Shown piece after piece: positions 1 to 8,850 of a stretch of DNA of 64,000 bases (positions are counted from its first letter, which is position 1; each line of letters opens with the position of its first letter). Made by a program: the position numbers and the translations under genes. The DNA is from Streptomyces tibetensis (lineage in GTDB: Bacteria; Actinomycetota; Actinomycetes; Streptomycetales; Streptomycetaceae). Location of the stretch: contig NZ_SZVW01000017.1 in the NCBI RefSeq assembly GCF_007655005.1, positions 1 to 64,000 of the forward strand, written 5' to 3'. Under the pieces are notes generated by a model, which did no database searches, was not told the origin of the DNA, and worked only from the letters and a program-made list of their open reading frames with translations.

Positions 1-670
1 CCCCCGGCGGGGGATCCCCGGCCGCGACGAGGCCCGTCTCGTACGCACAGATCACGGCCTGGATCCGGTCCCTGAGGCCCAGCTTCGCGAGCACGTTGCC
101 GACGTGCGTCTTCACCGTGTGGTCGCTGACCACCAGCTCTGCGGCGATCTCGGCGTTCGACAGGCCCCGTGCGAGCAGCAGCAGCGTCTCGTGCTCCCGG
201 GCGGTCAGGACGTCCAGCCGGGGATCGGGCCGGCGGTTGCGGGCGGCGGCGGGCCGGGTGTACTGCTCCACCAGGCGCCGGGCGACGGAGGGGGCGAGCA
301 GCGAGTCGCCCCGGGCGACGACCCGCACGGCGTGCACGAGGTCGTCCCGGCGGACGTCCTTCAGCAGGAAGCCGCTCGCGCCCGCGTGCAGCGCGTCGTA
401 CACGTACTCGTCGGAGTCGAAGGTCGTGAGCATCACCGTCCGGCAGTCACCGGACCCGCTGATCGTGCGGCAGGCCTCGATGCCGTCCACGCGGGGCATC
501 CTGACGTCGAGCAGCGCCACGTCGGGTGCGAACCGCCGTACCGCGTCGACGGCCTCGCCGCCGTCGGCCGCTTCGGCGACGACCTCGATGTCCGGCTGTG
601 CGTCCAGGATCATCGCGAAGCCGCTGCGTACGAGTTCCTGGTCGTCGGCGACGACGACACGGATCGTCAT
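1..670 (-). CDS. NarL/LuxR-type response regulator (3' end beyond window)
   Basis: Two-component response regulator, probably a transcription factor phosphorylated by the kinase encoded just downstream. The product begins MTIRVVVADDQELVRSG, with the acidic pair at D9-D10. The phospho-acceptor Asp lies in DVALLDVRMPRVDG and the conserved Lys in FLLKDV. A C-terminal LuxR-type helix-turn-helix follows (LTAREHETLLLLARGLSNAE, then VSDHTVKTHVGNVLAKL). The reading frame is open to base 1, so the last few residues are missing. Its ATG overlaps the stop of the kinase gene by 4 nt (ATGA), so the pair is translationally coupled with the kinase first. The regulated genes cannot be told from here. Confidence 0.9.
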   Translation of the reverse strand, partial: MTIRVVVADDQELVRSGFAMILDAQPDIEVVAEAADGGEAVDAVRRFAPDVALLDVRMPRVDGIEACRTISGSGDCRTVMLTTFDSDEYVYDALHAGASGFLLKDVRRDDLVHAVRVVARGDSLLAPSVARRLVEQYTRPAAARNRRPDPRLDVLTAREHETLLLLARGLSNAEIAAELVVSDHTVKTHVGNVLAKLGLRDRIQAVICAYETGLVAAGDPPPG

Positions 671-1842
671 CGCCCCGCCTCCGCCGCCGCGTTGGGCACG
701 GGAATCCGCACCCGCACCCCGAACCCCCGCCCGTCCGCGCCGGGCCCCGTGTCCGCGCTGCCCCCGTGCGCCGCCGCCCGCTCCCGCATCCCGGCGAGCC
801 CGTGCCCGCCCCGCCGGGACACCCCTCGCGGCCCTTTCCCGTCATCGATCACTGAGACCCCTAACTCGCTTGTCATGTAGGACAATTCAACATGCACCGT
901 CCGTGCGTCCGCATGCTTGAGGGTGTTGGTCAGGGCCTCCTGGACCACCCGGAAGACGGTGGCCCCGACGCCCTCCGGAACGGGCCGGACGTCCCCGACG
1001 GCCCGGTACGTCACGTCGAGCCCGCTCCCGCGCACCCGGTCCAGGAGGCCGGGCAGGGCGGCGAGTCCGGGCTGCGGCTCGCGCGGGGTGGCGGAACCGG
1101 GCTCGTCGGCGCCTTCCCGCAGCACACCCAGCATGTTCCGCAACTGGGCCATGGCGTCCCGCCCGGTCGCGGAGATGGCGTCGAAGGCGGCCACGGCCCG
1201 CTCGGGCGCGGCACGTACCGCCACCGGTCCGGCCTCGGCCTGCACGATCATCAGGCTCACGGCGTGGGAGAGGATGTCGTGCATCTCCCGTGCGATCCGG
1301 GCCCGTTCGCGTGCGGCGGCCTGTTCGGCCTCGACGCGGTGGGCCCGCTGCCGGGCGTCGGTCAGCCGCCCGGACACGTAGGCGGCGGCGAACACGAAGA
1401 GCGAGAAGGTCAGTTCACGGGCCGACCGGGTGTTGAGCCACACCCCCACCGGCACGGCGACCAGCAGCACGGCGCCGGCGACGAGCCGTTTGCGCGCCGA
1501 GGACAGCGCGGCGATCGTGTGGACGACGACGAGCCCGGTGTACGGCAGCGGCTGCCCGGGCCCGTCCAGGGTGAACCGGTACAGGGCGCTCGTGGCCAGC
1601 ACCGCGAACAGCACGGCGACGGGCGCGCGCCGCCGCCAGACCAGGGGTACGACGGTGAGGGTGCTCAGCCCGTAGGCGCCCCAGGTCGCCGGTGGCAGCC
1701 CGGGCGCGCGCGGGACGAGGAACGGCATGGTCATCGCAGCCTGCACCAGGAGCGCGAGGCCGATGTCGACCAGAAGCGGGTGGGCCGTCGCCAGGGCCCT
1801 GCCCCGCTCCCACCACCCGCGCCATTGCCCTCGTATGCCCAT
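667..1842 (-). CDS. Sensor histidine kinase, NarL/DesK type (HisKA_3)
   Basis: Membrane sensor kinase partnered with the overlapping response regulator. The N-terminal third is a block of hydrophobic segments, consistent with about four to six membrane helices and no large extracellular domain. The dimerisation/phosphoacceptor site reads AREMHDILSHAVSLM. The ATP-binding domain has DDGKGP and GGHGLAGMRERAAAHGG. This is the usual architecture of Streptomyces DesK/NarX-like kinases. I prefer the ATG at 1842 (MGIRGQWRG), about 391 aa; an in-frame ATG at 1923 would add 27 charged residues. The stimulus is unknown. An ArsR-like gene lies upstream on the same strand but is probably a separate unit. 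Confidence 0.88.
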   Translation of the reverse strand: MGIRGQWRGWWERGRALATAHPLLVDIGLALLVQAAMTMPFLVPRAPGLPPATWGAYGLSTLTVVPLVWRRRAPVAVLFAVLATSALYRFTLDGPGQPLPYTGLVVVHTIAALSSARKRLVAGAVLLVAVPVGVWLNTRSARELTFSLFVFAAAYVSGRLTDARQRAHRVEAEQAAARERARIAREMHDILSHAVSLMIVQAEAGPVAVRAAPERAVAAFDAISATGRDAMAQLRNMLGVLREGADEPGSATPREPQPGLAALPGLLDRVRGSGLDVTYRAVGDVRPVPEGVGATVFRVVQEALTNTLKHADARTVHVELSYMTSELGVSVIDDGKGPRGVSRRGGHGLAGMRERAAAHGGSADTGPGADGRGFGVRVRIPVPNAAAEAGR

Positions 1843-1931
1843 GGCGGCGTACGCCTCCCCTCGCGTGCGGCCCGACTCCCGAAACCGTAACGGGGGCGAT
1901 GGCCTCACGCGCCGGAAGGACAAGCCCTGTT

Positions 1932-2315
1932 TCAGGGCGAGTCAGGCGGTGTCCACGCCGCGACCAGGTTCACCAGCCCCGGGAAACGGGCGTTCAGGTC
2001 GTCCACCCGGACGTGGCTGCGGCGTTCCAGGCCGTACTGGCGCTGGCGGGTGACGCCGGCCTCGCGCAGCGCCTTGAAGTGGTGGGTGAGGGAGGACTTG
2101 GGGCGGTCGAGGCCGAACCAGCCGCAGGAGTGGTCGAACGCCTCCGACTCGAGCAGGAGTTTGCGCACGATCCGCAGCCGCAACGGGTCGCTCAGCGCGC
2201 CCAGCACGGTCTCCAGCCGCAGCTCCCCGACCGCCGGCTCGGGCAGCGGATCCGGCAGGTTCTCCGGCTCCGGCACCACCTTGACGACCGGCGCCCGTCG
2301 AACCGTCGCAGACAT
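1932..2315 (-). CDS. ArsR-family winged-helix regulator
   Basis: Small (127 aa) HTH repressor-like protein. The core LSDPLRLRIVRKLLLE, then SSLTHHFKALREAGVTRQR and the wing with RRSHVRVDDLNARFPGL, match the ArsR/HTH_20 fold. The metal-binding cysteine motif of true ArsR/SmtB sensors (ELCVCDL) is absent. The nearest thing is a single Cys in DHSCGWFG, so the ligand may be a small organic molecule rather than a metal. It is divergent from an MFS exporter gene, and a long inverted repeat lies between them. The likely role is repression of the exporter and of itself. Confidence 0.85.
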   Translation of the reverse strand: MSATVRRAPVVKVVPEPENLPDPLPEPAVGELRLETVLGALSDPLRLRIVRKLLLESEAFDHSCGWFGLDRPKSSLTHHFKALREAGVTRQRQYGLERRSHVRVDDLNARFPGLVNLVAAWTPPDSP

Positions 2316-2343
2316 GGCCAGCTCCCTTTCACCCAGATCCTAT

Positions 2344-2389
2344 GTACGAGTTCAATCGTACTGCATGCTAAGTTCGAATGGACTCGTAC
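2344..2389. promoter_or_regulatory. Imperfect inverted repeat, probable operator of the ArsR/MFS pair
   Basis: Two 22-nt arms, 2344-2365 and 2368-2389, are inverted copies of each other with about 17 of 22 positions matching. The outer ends are GTACGAGT and ACTCGTAC. The element sits in the 97-bp gap between the divergent ArsR-like and MFS genes, which is less GC-rich than the surrounding coding sequence. Position and symmetry suit a dimeric repressor controlling both genes; this function is inferred. Confidence 0.6.
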
Positions 2390-2412
2390 TTAGCTCGCCG
2401 GAGGGAGCACCC

Positions 2413-3693
2413 ATGCCGCAGAGCCGGACCCTGTCCGCCGGGACGGTGGACGAACAGCAGGCCGCACCACCGGAGCCGGCCACGCCCGCGCCACCGGAGC
2501 CGCCCTCGGCCCGCGCCCCCACCTGGTGGGTGTGGCTGGCGGCCTGGCCGGTCACCGCCGTCTTCGTGCTGTCCAACGCGGCGACCCCGCTGTACGTGCT
2601 GTGGCAGCACGACATCGGGTTCTCCAAGGGCACCCTGACCGTCGTCTTCGCGTCCTACATCGTCGGACTGCTCGGCTCGCTGCTCGTGTCGGGCGTCGTC
2701 TCCGACCGGCTGGGACGCAAGTCCGTGCTGCTGCCCGCCCTCGCGCTCGCCCTGGCCGCCTGCGCGATCTTTGCGACCGCCACGACGGTCGCCGCACTGA
2801 TCGTCGCCCGGCTGTTCACCGGCATCGCCGTCGGCGCGGTCGTCTCCGCCGGCATGGCCGCCGTGACGGACGTGGCGGGCCCCGAGCGCAAGCGGCTGGC
2901 CGCGCTGCTGGCCTCCTGCGCGATGGTCTTCGGCGCCGGCCTCGGCCCGCTGCTGGCCGGCCTGCTGTCCGAGACGCTCCCGGCCCCCACCGCCACCGTC
3001 TTCGTCGTCGAGGCGGTCCTGCTGTTCACGGCCGTCCTCGCCGTGCTGCGCATGCCGGTACGCCGTCCCGCCGCCCGCGGCAAGGGCGCCTGGGTGCGCG
3101 TGCCCGACGTCCCGAACGGCAACGGCATCCACCTCACCCTCGGCATCGCGGTGTTCGCCCCCGGCATCACCGCCACGTCCTTCGTGCTGTCGCTGGGCCC
3201 CACCCTGCTGACCGAACTGCTCGGCACCACCAGCCGGATCGTCGCCGGAGCCATGGCGTTCGTCATGTTCCTCGCCGCCACCGGCGTCCAGTTCGCCGTG
3301 CGGAAGCTGCCCCGGCGCACCATCCTGACCGCCGGTGCGATCAGCACCACCCTCGGCATGGCCGCGCTGATCGCCGCCGTGCACGCCTCGTCGGTCGTGC
3401 TGCTCGTCGCCTCCGCCCTGCTCGCCGGGGCCGGCCAGGGCATGGGCCAGCTCGGCGGTCTGTCCCTGCTCAACTCCACCGTTCCGGCGCAGCGCCTCGC
3501 CGAGGCCAACGCCGCGCTGAACGTGGGCGGTTACATCCCGGCCGGCCTGCTTCCGGTGTCCACGGGCTACCTCATGGACGCGGTGGGGCTACCGACCGGC
3601 GCGACCCTCTTCGGCACCGTCCTGATGGGCCTGGCCGTCGTCGGCGGCCTCGTCGTCCTCTCCGGCCACCGCCGGCTGCCCGAGCCGGCGTGA
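2413..3693 (+). CDS. MFS transporter
   Basis: Major facilitator superfamily permease of about 426 aa, a normal length for a 12-helix member. After a Pro/Ala-rich cytoplasmic N-terminus (QQAAPPEPATPAPPEPP) come hydrophobic segments starting at WWVWLAAWPVTAVFVLSNAA. The MFS loop 2-3 signature is seen as GVVSDRLGRKSVLLPA. The ATG at 2413 is chosen because GGAGGGAG lies just upstream; starts further upstream would run through the operator and the divergent gene. Being divergent from an ArsR-like repressor suggests a drug or metabolite efflux role, but the substrate cannot be read from sequence. Confidence 0.9.
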   Translation: MPQSRTLSAGTVDEQQAAPPEPATPAPPEPPSARAPTWWVWLAAWPVTAVFVLSNAATPLYVLWQHDIGFSKGTLTVVFASYIVGLLGSLLVSGVVSDRLGRKSVLLPALALALAACAIFATATTVAALIVARLFTGIAVGAVVSAGMAAVTDVAGPERKRLAALLASCAMVFGAGLGPLLAGLLSETLPAPTATVFVVEAVLLFTAVLAVLRMPVRRPAARGKGAWVRVPDVPNGNGIHLTLGIAVFAPGITATSFVLSLGPTLLTELLGTTSRIVAGAMAFVMFLAATGVQFAVRKLPRRTILTAGAISTTLGMAALIAAVHASSVVLLVASALLAGAGQGMGQLGGLSLLNSTVPAQRLAEANAALNVGGYIPAGLLPVSTGYLMDAVGLPTGATLFGTVLMGLAVVGGLVVLSGHRRLPEPA

Positions 3694-3729
3694 CGGGTTT
3701 CGGCGACCTCGTCGCGGGCGTGCGCCCCC

Positions 3730-4050
3730 TCACGCCCCGGCTGCCCGGAAGGTGACCTCCCGGCGGACGGCCTCGTCGATCTCCTCGACGGTCAGCAGCG
3801 GCGTCGCCCGGGTGCGGACGGTCCCGCTGGCCTTGACGGTGAGGCTGACGGCGGCCATGGAGACGCTGTCGGGGAAGTCGACGATCATCACGACGTCGTC
3901 GTCCCCGAAGGCGAAGTACATCGCCTCGACCCGCCCCCCGAGCCCGCTGACGACCTGCTCCACGGCGGCCCGGCGCCCACTGCCTCCTTCTCCGAGCAGG
4001 CCCTTGGTGCCTTCGGTGGTGTAACCGGCCTGAATGAGGAACTTCGGCAT
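3730..4050 (-). CDS. GYD-domain protein
   Basis: About 106 aa. The product begins MPKFLIQAGYTTEGTKGLL and carries GGRVEAMYFAFGDDDVVMIV, then FPDSVSMAAVSLTVKASGTV, which is the ferredoxin-like GYD domain (dimeric alpha-beta barrel fold). Related proteins are widespread in actinobacteria and have no settled biochemical role. The start at 4050 gives the canonical N-terminus; the longer open frame upstream has no family resemblance. It is convergent with the MFS gene, separated by 36 bp. No operon partner is evident. Confidence 0.85.
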   Translation of the reverse strand: MPKFLIQAGYTTEGTKGLLGEGGSGRRAAVEQVVSGLGGRVEAMYFAFGDDDVVMIVDFPDSVSMAAVSLTVKASGTVRTRATPLLTVEEIDEAVRREVTFRAAGA

Positions 4051-4458
4051 GACCGTGTGCCGCCCATCGCTTGTCGGGTGTGCGGTATGCCTTCCCGGCG
4101 CGTCGGCGGTCGTCCTGCACGCCGGGCCCACATTCACCCGTTGGCAGCCCTCGGGACGTCCCCTCGCACCGGTCCTGCCTCATGCCCGCGGATACGGGAA
4201 CCGGCCGTCGGGGAACGCACCGCTTCGCAACTGCTGGCGTGACCTCGACCGTCGGGGTTTTCAGGACGTCCATATTCCGCGAATGAATATTCGAACCGAC
4301 TTCGTTTTTCCTTCCCTTCCGTCCCTGGTGGAACATCCGTTCTCGCAAGGAGCGGAAGGGCCTGTCGAAATTCCGCCCGGCTGCGCACGTGTTTATTTCA
4401 GGTCGTTGTTCTCCGGGGTATCCGGGAAACCGTTCCGGCATATCTACGATCGCTGGCT
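4051..4458. promoter_or_regulatory. Non-coding gap upstream of the oxidase operon
   Basis: About 400 bp between the GYD gene (reading left) and the oxidase operon (reading right). Around 4265-4330 and 4390-4450 the base composition is visibly more AT-rich than anything nearby, and 4272-4291 includes ATATTC/GAATATTC symmetric elements. This is the most likely location of the oxidase operon promoter. The open frames across it show no protein-like pattern. Confidence 0.4.
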
Positions 4459-6510
4459 ATGACCGACTTACCTCGGGACGACTCCGCCGCCCGCGCCCGC
4501 TGGCAGACCTGCCTCGAGCTGGCCCGCGAACTCCTCCTCGTCGGGCCGGACGGGGAGGACCTCAAGCTCGACTACCTGCACACCTTGATCGACACGGGCC
4601 GCCTCGGCCCCACCCGCCACCCGCGCAAGAAGATACTCGTCGTCGGTGCCGGAATCACCGGACTCGTCGCCGGGCGACTGCTCAAGGACGCCGGCCACGA
4701 CGTCACGATTCTGGAGGCCAACGCCAGTCGCGTCGGCGGGCGAATAAAAACCTTTCGCACCACCGGACACCATCGGCCTTTCGACGACCCCGCCCAGTAC
4801 GCCGAAGCCGGTGCGATGCGGCTGCCGGACTTCCACCCGCTCGTTCTCGCCCTGGTCGACAAACTCGGCCTCGGTCGCCGCCAGTTCTACAACGTGGACA
4901 TCGATCCGGAAACCGGCAGCGGCCCCGATGTCGCGCCGCCCCCGGTGACGTACACGTCCCCCACCGGCCGGACATGGACCTACGGCGACGACAGCCCCGA
5001 ATTCCGCGAGCCCGGCAAGCGCGGAAACTCCTGGATCCGCACCAACCGCGTCCAGGTCAGGCGCTCCGACTACGCGAGCAGGCCCGAGCGGATCAACGAG
5101 GGCTTCCACCTCACCGGCGACGAAGTGCGCGCCCCCGTCGTGAAGATGGTCGACGAGGCACTGGAGACCGTGCGCGACCACTACTCCGACGTCGTCGACG
5201 GCAAGCGCGTCAACAAGCCGTACGCCGAGTGGGTCCAGGGCTGGGCCCGGGTGATCCGGGACTTCGACGGCTACTCCATGGGCGGCTTCCTGCGCGACCA
5301 CGCCGGCCTCAGCGACGAGGCGATCGAGGCCGTCGGGACCCTGGAGAACATGTCCTCGCGGCTGCACCTGTCGTTCTTCCACAGCTTCCTCAGCCGCAGC
5401 GACATCGACCCCGGCGTCCGCTACTGGGAGATCCCCGGCGGCAGCTGGCGCCTCCCGCACGCCCTGCACCAGGGCCTGCGCGAGGAGGTGCGGCTCGGGC
5501 ACCGCATGATCCGGCTGGAGTACCACGACCCCAGCCGCGACACCGACCCGGAGGGCACCGGCGTCGTCGGACCCGACGGCTGGGGTGTGGCCGTGCAGAC
5601 CGTCGCCGAGGACGATCCACAGGCCCCGCCCCGGCTGTGGACGGCGGACCTGGCGATCGTCACCGTCCCCTTCTCCGCCCTGCGCTTCGTGGAGATCGTC
5701 CCGTCGATGTCGTACAAGAAGCGCCGCGCGATCATCGAGACCCACTACGACCAGGCCACCAAGGTGCTGCTGGAGTTCAGCCACCGGTGGTGGGAGTTCA
5801 CCGAGGACGACTGGCGAGAGGAGCTGGACCGGATCTCGCCGGGGCTGTACGAGTACTACCGGCAGACCGGTCCGGGTCTGACACTCGCCGAGACGGACAG
5901 CGGGCCCCTCCTCACCTTCTCCGGCGGGACCACCGAACTGCTCGGAGCCGCCGTCAAGGACGGCAGCGTCACCGGGGAGATGCGGGAGCTGAACGGCAGC
6001 CTGCCGCTGCGCGGCCCGGCCGCCCGCCCCGCCACCCACTGCTTCGGCGGAGGCTCGGCCGCCGACAACCCCAACCGGTTCATGTACTACCCGTCGCACC
6101 GGGTCGAGGGCAGTACGGGCGGTGTCCTCCTCGCCTCCTACTGCTGGTCCGACGACGCCGCCCGCTGGGACTCCATGCGCTCCTCCGAGCGCTACGTCTA
6201 CGCCCTGCGCAACCTCCAGGCCCTGCACGGCCGCCGTATCGAGGTGTTCTTCACCGGGCGCGGCGCCACCAAGAGCTGGGCCCGCGACCCGTACGCCTTC
6301 GGCGAGGCCGCCATCTACACCGCGCACCAGATGACCAGCTTCCACCTGGACGTCTCCCGGCCCGAGGGCCCGGTGCACTTCGCCGGCGAGCACACCTCCC
6401 TCAAGCACGCCTGGGTCGAGGGCGCCCTGGAGAGCGCGGTCCGCGCCGCCCTCGCCGTCCACCGTGCCCCCGCCGTCACCACCCCGGGTGCGGAAAGGGA
6501 GGGGTCGTGA
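4459..6510 (+). CDS. L-glutamate-oxidase-like flavin amine oxidase
   Basis: FAD-dependent L-amino acid oxidase, 683 aa, expected to convert an L-amino acid to its 2-oxo acid with release of ammonia and H2O2. From memory it closely follows Streptomyces L-glutamate oxidase: ARELLLVGPDGEDLKL near the N-terminus, the dinucleotide fold ILVVGAGITGLVAGRLL, the FAD loop EANASRVGGRIKTF, and AEAGAMRLPDFHPL. R301 and H308 in ENMSSRLHLSFFHSF align with the substrate-contact R305 and H312 of that enzyme, and W563 in CWSDDAARW aligns with its W564. Glutamate is therefore the first substrate to consider. No signal peptide is visible, although the known enzyme is secreted. The stop overlaps the next gene by 4 nt (GTGA). 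Confidence 0.88.
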   Translation: MTDLPRDDSAARARWQTCLELARELLLVGPDGEDLKLDYLHTLIDTGRLGPTRHPRKKILVVGAGITGLVAGRLLKDAGHDVTILEANASRVGGRIKTFRTTGHHRPFDDPAQYAEAGAMRLPDFHPLVLALVDKLGLGRRQFYNVDIDPETGSGPDVAPPPVTYTSPTGRTWTYGDDSPEFREPGKRGNSWIRTNRVQVRRSDYASRPERINEGFHLTGDEVRAPVVKMVDEALETVRDHYSDVVDGKRVNKPYAEWVQGWARVIRDFDGYSMGGFLRDHAGLSDEAIEAVGTLENMSSRLHLSFFHSFLSRSDIDPGVRYWEIPGGSWRLPHALHQGLREEVRLGHRMIRLEYHDPSRDTDPEGTGVVGPDGWGVAVQTVAEDDPQAPPRLWTADLAIVTVPFSALRFVEIVPSMSYKKRRAIIETHYDQATKVLLEFSHRWWEFTEDDWREELDRISPGLYEYYRQTGPGLTLAETDSGPLLTFSGGTTELLGAAVKDGSVTGEMRELNGSLPLRGPAARPATHCFGGGSAADNPNRFMYYPSHRVEGSTGGVLLASYCWSDDAARWDSMRSSERYVYALRNLQALHGRRIEVFFTGRGATKSWARDPYAFGEAAIYTAHQMTSFHLDVSRPEGPVHFAGEHTSLKHAWVEGALESAVRAALAVHRAPAVTTPGAEREGS

Positions 6511-8348
6511 TCGCGATCAGCCCGCCGTGCACGGTCGCCCGCTATCTCGCACTCAGGCTGGCCGAGCTGGGCATCACCCACCTGTTCGGCGTGCCCGGCA
6601 ACCACCTCGGCCCGTTCCTGACGACCCTGCGGGCCGAGGGCGACATCGAGTGGGTCGGCACCCCGACGGAGGGCGGCGCGGGCCAGGCCGCCGACGCCTT
6701 CGCCCGGATCCACGGCGTGGGGGCGGTGGCCGTCACCTACAGCGTCGGGGCGTTCAACCTCCTCAACGCCTGCGGAGGCGCCTACGTCGAGCAGGTCCCG
6801 CTGATCGCCGTCAACGCCTCACCGCCCTACGAGCAGTGGCAGAACCACCGCGCCCTCGGCCTGCTCACCTCGCACATGAGCCCCCGCGCCGAGAGCAACC
6901 TGGAGGCCTACCGGCAGGTGACCGTCGACGCGCAGGTCATCTCCAACCCGGGGCTCGCCCCGGGCCAGATCGACGCGGCGCTCACCGCGTGCCTCTCCGA
7001 GCGCAGGCCCGTCTACCTGGAGGTCATGGAGGACCTCTGGGACGAGCCCTGCCCCGAACCCGAGACGCCGCTGGTGCGCCGCGACCGGCCGTTCGGCACA
7101 CGCAACCAGCCCATGCTGGACAGCGCCGTCCAGGCGGTCCTCACCCTCGTCGAGGAGCATCCGGGCCCGGACGGCAGGCCCCGCCCGATCGTCTGGGCCG
7201 GCGAGGAGATCGACCGGTTCCGGCTCGCCGGACAGCTCACCGACCTGGTGGAGGCCACCGGGGTGCCGTTCTGCACCACCGTCGGCGCCAAGGCCGTCGT
7301 CGACGAGGACCTGCCGCAGTTCCACGGCGTCTACAACGGCCGTGCCAGCCACCCGGACGTGCACGGCGTCTTCATGGACTGGGCCACCTGCCGGATCGGC
7401 CTCGGCGCCTGGTCCACGTCGAAGAACCTGGGCGGAGAGCAGTCCGTGGGCGGCGACTGGGTGATGGCCGCGCACGGCGGCGTCAGCGCCGGCACCACGT
7501 ACTTCCCCGACGTGCGGCTCGAACAGCTGCTGCCCGCCCTCCAGGACGCACTGGTCAAGGCATACGGCTCCGGGGGCCTGGCGGCCGACTACTACGCCGA
7601 GTCCCACGCCCACCACGGCCCGCGCGGCCACCGCCCGGCGGCCCTGGAGCACCACCGCGCCTCGCTCCGCGCCGCCCGCTCCGGCCACCGGCGCTCCGAA
7701 CACCTGACCTACGACGGCGTCTTCGACCGGATCAACCACTTCCTGAACCACGAGAGCGCGGACGACTGGACGGTCGTCTCCGACGCGGCGTTCTCCCTCA
7801 TCGGCTCGATGAACCTGTCCCTGCCCGCGGGCGGGTTCCTCTCCCAGGTCAGCTGGCTGTCCATCGGCTGGTCGGTCGGCGCGGCCACCGGAGCGGCCCT
7901 CGCCCCCGAGCGCGCGGACGCCCGCCCCATGGTGTTCGTCGGGGACGGCGCCTTCCAGGAGACCTGCCAGGAGCTCTCCACCCACACCCGGCTCGGGCTC
8001 CGTTCGGTGGTGTTCGTCATGGACAACGGCCACTTCTACGGCATCGAGCAGATGCTGGTGCACCCGTCGTACTACGCGGACCGGGACCGCGAACCGGACC
8101 ACTACAACGTCCTCCACCCCTGGCACTACGACCGCCTCGCGGACGTCTTCACCGGCCGGGACACCCCCGCCAACGGGGTGGCCATCGCGCGCACGGCGGA
8201 CCTGGACGACCTCCTGGACCGCCTCGCCGACCCGGCCGACCCGCTCAACGCCGGACCGCTGCTGGTCCGGGTCCGTCTGCACCGGCACGACTATCCGAGG
8301 GCCATGGCCTACAAGGTCCCCCACGAGAAGGAGCAGTCGCATGGCTGA
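6507..8348 (+). CDS. ThDP-dependent decarboxylase-like enzyme
   Basis: Thiamine-diphosphate enzyme of 613 aa, resembling the pyruvate/indolepyruvate decarboxylase branch. The N-terminal PYR domain has ITHLFGVPGNHLGPFL and the activating Glu in TPTEGGAGQAADAFAR. The C-terminal PP domain carries the ThDP/Mg motif GDGAFQETCQELSTHTRLG, ending in VMDNGHFYGIEQM. The tandem His pair of pyruvate decarboxylases is not clearly kept; the region reads QNHRALGLLTSH. It is somewhat longer than typical decarboxylases (about 550 aa). The GTG at 6507 overlaps the oxidase stop and is preceded by AAAGGGAGGGG. The 2-oxo acid from the oxidase is the obvious candidate substrate, which would give an aldehyde; this is inference. 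Confidence 0.82.
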   Translation: MIAISPPCTVARYLALRLAELGITHLFGVPGNHLGPFLTTLRAEGDIEWVGTPTEGGAGQAADAFARIHGVGAVAVTYSVGAFNLLNACGGAYVEQVPLIAVNASPPYEQWQNHRALGLLTSHMSPRAESNLEAYRQVTVDAQVISNPGLAPGQIDAALTACLSERRPVYLEVMEDLWDEPCPEPETPLVRRDRPFGTRNQPMLDSAVQAVLTLVEEHPGPDGRPRPIVWAGEEIDRFRLAGQLTDLVEATGVPFCTTVGAKAVVDEDLPQFHGVYNGRASHPDVHGVFMDWATCRIGLGAWSTSKNLGGEQSVGGDWVMAAHGGVSAGTTYFPDVRLEQLLPALQDALVKAYGSGGLAADYYAESHAHHGPRGHRPAALEHHRASLRAARSGHRRSEHLTYDGVFDRINHFLNHESADDWTVVSDAAFSLIGSMNLSLPAGGFLSQVSWLSIGWSVGAATGAALAPERADARPMVFVGDGAFQETCQELSTHTRLGLRSVVFVMDNGHFYGIEQMLVHPSYYADRDREPDHYNVLHPWHYDRLADVFTGRDTPANGVAIARTADLDDLLDRLADPADPLNAGPLLVRVRLHRHDYPRAMAYKVPHEKEQSHG

Positions 8349-8850
8349 TCTCAACGTCCTGATCGCGTTCGACGCGGCGACGATCGTCGAGCGGAACCCG
8401 GGCGCGTCCCGCAACCCCGACGCGCCGACCCAGGTCGACCAGAGCCTGATCTACATGACGACCCGCCACGACCACATCGTCGGCACGTCCGGTGCCGAGC
8501 TGAACCTGCGGGCCGAGCCGGGCGACAGCATCCGGTGGCGCGAGACGACCCTCTCCCTCGGCAGCGACTACAAGGCCCTGCTCTACCGGTACGTCAGCAG
8601 CGACCCCCAGCACCAGCTCATCCGCACCCCGGAGATCGAGGTCGTCGACGGCGTCTACCCCCTGCCGAAGGAGGGCACGGAAGGCAGGCCGGAATTCGAG
8701 ACCCAGCGCTACGCGGACCACTACTGGCGCACGACCGTCAAGAGGCCCGGCAAGGTCGTGTACCACTTCTCCTTCCAGATCCTCGACCGCCACCGGCAGT
8801 TGCGGGGCTATTTCCAGTGGGACCCCTTCATCACGATCGAAGAGGCCTGA
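8341..8850 (+). CDS. AidA/PixA-family protein
   Basis: 169 aa. The N-terminus MADLNVLIAFDAATIVER, then NPDAPTQVDQSLIYMTTR, and the beta-rich body ending GYFQWDPFITIEEA match the AidA/PixA (inclusion body protein) family. That family is known from crystalline inclusions of Xenorhabdus and a Photorhabdus insect-active protein, and also occurs as uncharacterised bacterial proteins. The molecular function of the family is unsettled. The ATG overlaps the 3' end of the decarboxylase gene by 8 nt, so it is translated from the same message. A role as a scaffold, carrier or sensor for the two enzymes is only a guess. Confidence 0.8.
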   Translation: MADLNVLIAFDAATIVERNPGASRNPDAPTQVDQSLIYMTTRHDHIVGTSGAELNLRAEPGDSIRWRETTLSLGSDYKALLYRYVSSDPQHQLIRTPEIEVVDGVYPLPKEGTEGRPEFETQRYADHYWRTTVKRPGKVVYHFSFQILDRHRQLRGYFQWDPFITIEEA

